A DNA stretch of 12,895 nucleotides, from positions 1 to 12,895 of the forward strand of contig JAJIRX010000192.1 of NCBI GenBank assembly GCA_023853785.1. The letters are read 5' to 3'. Origin of the DNA: Psilocybe azurescens. Taxonomy: Eukaryota; Basidiomycota; Agaricomycetes; Agaricales; Agrocybaceae. Below, piece by piece: positions 10,302 to 12,895 of the stretch (positions are counted from its first letter, which is position 1; every line of letters begins with the position of its first letter). The notes beneath the pieces were generated by a model. It had not been told where the DNA came from. It searched no databases and saw nothing but the letters and a program-made list of their open reading frames with translations. The position numbers were made by a program, and so were the translations under genes.

Positions 10302-10906
10302 ATGGCATCTGCTTACTACGAGTTTTACCGAGGGTCATCGTATGTGCGTTTCACAGTGTTTTCATACTGACGTTCCAACTGGCTTGCTTGGACTGCTGTT
10401 GATAGGATTGGCATGGCTCTGACCGACTCGCTGGACGAACTCATCACTAGTGGTGCCATCACACCTCAGCTGGCGATGAAGGTTCTGCAACAGGTATGTT
10501 CCTTCGCTCCGGATCTTTACCGTGCTGTCTTTGCGGTGGCACCGACGGTCGTCGGCCTCCACATCAATAGCCGCATGGCCTTGAACTTGGCCCTTTCACC
10601 CTTGAAGTAACACGATCTTATAATTTTCCTAGTTCGACAAGTCACTGGCGGACACGATGGTCAAGCAGGTGAAGACAAAGACAACGTTGAAGGTACGTCG
10701 TTATAACCTGATGTCTATAAGTTTGACCTCAATTTTGCTCGTCTTGTACAGGGTCACTTACGCACCTATCGACTTTGTGATGACGTCTGGACGTTCATCA
10801 TCAAAATCCAACATTCAAAATGGAGTCGAATGATATGGTGAACGCCTCCAGGATAAAGATCATAGCATGCAAGAACGGTGATGCCATAGAAGCTGGGAAG
10901 AAGTGA
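10302..10906 (+). CDS. TOA2: Transcription initiation factor IIA gamma (small) subunit, one frameshift as read
   Basis: The small subunit of TFIIA pairs with the large subunit, stabilises TBP on the TATA box in the nucleus and is needed for RNA polymerase II initiation. The exons are 10302-10339, 10406-10493, 10633-10692 and 10752-10906, with introns of 66, 139 and 59 nt. The N-terminal helical part is very well conserved: YYEFYRGSS, then [13 protein letters not shown] and [28 protein letters not shown] and TKTTLKGHL. The C-terminal beta-barrel part starts with [12 protein letters not shown]. At the A4 run 10803-10806 one A appears to be missing. As read, the protein ends 12 codons later at a TGA. 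With five A the frame continues through NPTFKMES to the conserved [11 protein letters not shown] end and a TGA at 10904, giving 113 residues, a normal length. The gene is normally essential and single copy, so a real truncation is unlikely. It is housekeeping and unrelated in function to its neighbours. Confidence 0.95.
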
Positions 10907-12323
10907 AAACATAACACCCTCGAGAAGTTGGGAGAATTTACGATGCGTCCAACAAGGATATTCATATGCTGGCATTCTTGTCAAAGCAGTCATGTTGAGG
11001 GCATCCGTCGACCCAACATTAAATCTGGGTTTTTCGACCTTTGTACTACCCCATTTACCTTCCCTCTTTTGTATAATAGATTTCTCTGGCCTTCCTATGC
11101 ACATAATCTGCTCTTTTTAGACGTTACTCGTCATTTTGCAATAACAACCCTCATTTTTCTAGTATTCATGACGTCAGGACAATACAACTGAAAACTTCAC
11201 ATTCTTTCACCTTGGTCAGATATTTGGTCCACCACCTTGAGTCGTTGCATGATGTATGAAGGGTCGGGATTCAGAGTCAACTTGCAGGGTACTAAAAGCG
11301 CCAAATCTTCTAAACCTCATTTAAATAGCTTGCGTGTATATTCGCTTAATTGCATTCGGCCCCGATGGTCCGCATCGTGGTGTATTTAATGTGGGCGCTT
11401 TTATTCCTTATCACGATCAATCTTCTCCACTCTTCACTTACCAAGTCGCGTTTTTCTTTACACGCCCTTTTTGGCTCGATTTCCATCATCACGTCTGTGA
11501 TGGGTCTACCTTCGTTGGCTAAACGCTGCCACAAGCCTTCTGCATGGCGAACCCTTGTGACTAGTTCACGGAGTGCTCACATGGTTCGGAAATAATAGAA
11601 GGTGGGAGGAAAGGAATTGCTACCTCTTATCGATAGTGTTAACAATACTCTCTAGAACATTTCACGGAGCTGCAATATTCAAAGTGGTGCTAAGATTTCG
11701 TAGTCGAGAAACATTTGCATTGTTCTCTCCGTCTCCATTCTTCATCTTCCTAACAACGCCCGTCTGGATCCGACCTGACTATCCTTTTTGTTTCTGGGTG
11801 AAGAGATACGGCTCCGTTACTCGAGACAAAAGGCACATCATTATGTCCGTGGTTTTCTTCATCTCCTTCTGCCGTGATTTGACACGAAAACGCAAGAATA
11901 GAGAACCCTCACATCGTTCAAAACACGCTGCTGAAGGATGTTTGCCTCGTGTTCTTGGGCCTCGAGGCTTTGAATTGTGGCCGGTAGAAAGCCGACCTAA
12001 TCCTACCTAATCGTTTATGATAAGTTTGAGCGGAGCTGTTGTTCGCATGAAACCCCACAGCCCCTTTATGGGATAGTTGTGGGGAACCATGAGGGATATC
12101 AGATCAGATTGGTAACGACGACGCCACACTTATCCTATGTTCCTGTTTTTATCTCATTCACAATACAGGTTACAACCCTTTCTCTTCTTCTCCGAAGCCC
12201 CGAAGCCATCGGAGTTTGAATTGTAGAATGTAAGGTGTTTTATTTCTGTGCAACAGGAAAGGTACGTTTATATGATTTCTTCTTTCCACCATTGTATCTA
12301 ATTTCACTTACTCTGAACATCCA
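10907..12323. other. 1.4-kb region without a confident gene
   Basis: It holds the TFIIA 3' end and the F-box promoter. Plus-strand open frames at 11350-11595 (hydrophobic) and 11573-12010 (145 codons) overlap each other. They show no recognisable domain, no clear splice junctions and atypical composition, so they are read as chance. No tRNA or transposon end was recognised. Confidence 0.45.
12053..12084. repeat. Short inverted repeat CCCCACA / TGTGGGG
   Basis: CCCCACA at 12053-12059 is matched by TGTGGGG at 12078-12084, with an 18-base spacer. GTGGGG and its reverse complement fit the SYGGRG consensus of the Mig1/CreA carbon repressor, so this is a pair of divergent sites about 240 nt upstream of the F-box start. 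It could equally be a small hairpin or chance. Confidence 0.35.
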
Positions 12324-12698
12324 ATGTCTTCACCCTCCGACTTTCCAGAACCTCCCACGAAGGAGACTTTAGCGGACGCACGACGAACCCTTGAGACAAC
12401 ACGCGATTCGGTGCAGGCACTCAACACAAAAATCGATGTCGCAGAAGCAACGTTGGCACAAATCCTGCGCGAGTCACAATACGCTATCAGCGAGCTGCAG
12501 GCTCAGCGTTCAATTCTCGAAAACAAGCTTGCAAAGACCATGGCGTATCTCAGTCCGATTCGGCGACTCCCAACGGAACTTCTCAGAGAAATCTTCATGT
12601 GGACGTCCGAGGACCATCCTTGCTCAGCGTGGGTGTTGGCGGCGGTGTCTGCATCCTGGCGACGATTAGCCTTGAGGATACCTGTGATTTGGTCGAAA
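12324..12698 (+). CDS. F-box protein with N-terminal coiled coil, first exon (partial)
   Basis: F-box proteins bring substrates to SCF ubiquitin ligases by binding Skp1 through the F-box. Residues 13-73 form a heptad-rich helix. An F-box follows at about 76-124, with LSPIRRLPTELLREIF, then AWVLAAVSASWRRLAL and IPVIWSK. This coiled coil, F-box and WRRLA layout belongs to a large, expanded F-box family of mushroom genomes, whose members usually continue for 300-500 residues of variable leucine-rich sequence. The exon appears to end before GTGAGT at 12699. The nearest acceptor, TTTTAG at 12737, would give a 39-nt intron and a stop after three codons, and no other acceptor before the window edge gives a convincing continuation. 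The gene may run off the window, or a small indel may hide its second exon. Confidence 0.8.
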
Positions 12699-12895
12699 GT
12701 GAGTACTCATAACTAGCCTATTCTTCGCCACTTTTAGCGGTCCGTTTGATTCCGAACCGATTGTGGGAGTTATCCTCACAGTTGTTCTTCAACGAACACG
12801 TATGATATGAGTCAGTTGCATATCTGTTGTATCTGAGCCTCCATTTCTCCGCTCCCTGCTCTTGTCATGGTGTCCTTGCGCGAGGTCTGCTCTGA
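12699..12895 (+). other. Downstream part of F-box gene, structure unresolved
   Basis: This probably holds the first intron and later exon sequence of the F-box gene. None of the three plus frames stays open and family-like after a plausible acceptor. Frames beginning just after 12737 close within 3 to 25 codons. The window ends before the matter can be settled. Confidence 0.35.

Noticed and set aside
11350..11595. Hydrophobic frame resembling a membrane protein
   Set aside because: A hydrophobic stretch alone in a T-rich region is expected by chance; no family features are seen.
11573..12010. 145-codon plus-strand frame
   Set aside because: It has no domain, no splice continuation, a biased Arg/Phe-rich composition and overlaps another frame; likely chance.
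1..12895. CRISPR arrays, rRNA, tRNA, transposon ends
   Set aside because: No spaced direct repeats, no T-loop or acceptor-stem pattern, and no transposase or long terminal repeat could be seen by eye. A tRNAscan and repeat search would be decisive.

Overview
The window looks like nuclear DNA of a mushroom-forming basidiomycete (Agaricomycetes). Genes are cut by many short introns (mostly 45-75 nt, GT..AG), exons can be as short as 14 nt, and the gene set fits a plant-litter or wood-degrading fungus: a cellulose-active AA9-CBM1 oxygenase, a P450, a small secreted cysteine protein and an F-box protein with a coiled coil. I see no bacterial operons, no CRISPR array, no rRNA or tRNA, and no recognisable transposon. 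All gene models are by eye, from splice signals and remembered family motifs.

Layout: (1) 137-2179 (+), amidase-signature hydrolase, 7 exons; (2) 2814-4266 (-), secreted AA9 lytic polysaccharide monooxygenase with C-terminal CBM1, 10 exons, tail-to-tail with the amidase; (3) 4267-5756, no confident gene, with weak open frames on the minus strand; (4) 5757-6300 (-), 117-residue secreted six-cysteine protein, 4 exons; (5) 6301-7681, shared upstream region between it and the divergent P450; (6) 7682-9923 (+), complete 509-residue cytochrome P450, 12 exons; (7) 10302-10906 (+), gamma (small) subunit of TFIIA, 4 exons; (8) 10907-12323, no confident gene; (9) 12324 to past the right edge (+), F-box protein, first exon only clear.

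The main observation is that three genes that otherwise look healthy (amidase, LPMO, TFIIA gamma) carry five single-base frameshifts. Four lie in runs of 4-5 identical bases and one can be placed in a 3-T run. In each case reading resumes at once in the conserved family frame, and correcting the runs gives whole-codon totals of 570, 320 and 114 codons. TFIIA gamma is normally essential and single copy, so homopolymer sequencing or assembly error is more likely than decay, although decay of the amidase and LPMO is not excluded. The P450 and the small secreted protein read through cleanly without correction.

The genes do not form an obvious pathway. TFIIA is housekeeping, the LPMO and small secreted protein act outside the cell, and the P450 and amidase are general accessory metabolism. 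I did not find a convincing new multi-gene system. The most open items are the unexplained frames at 4417-4925 (-) and 7249-7626 (+).
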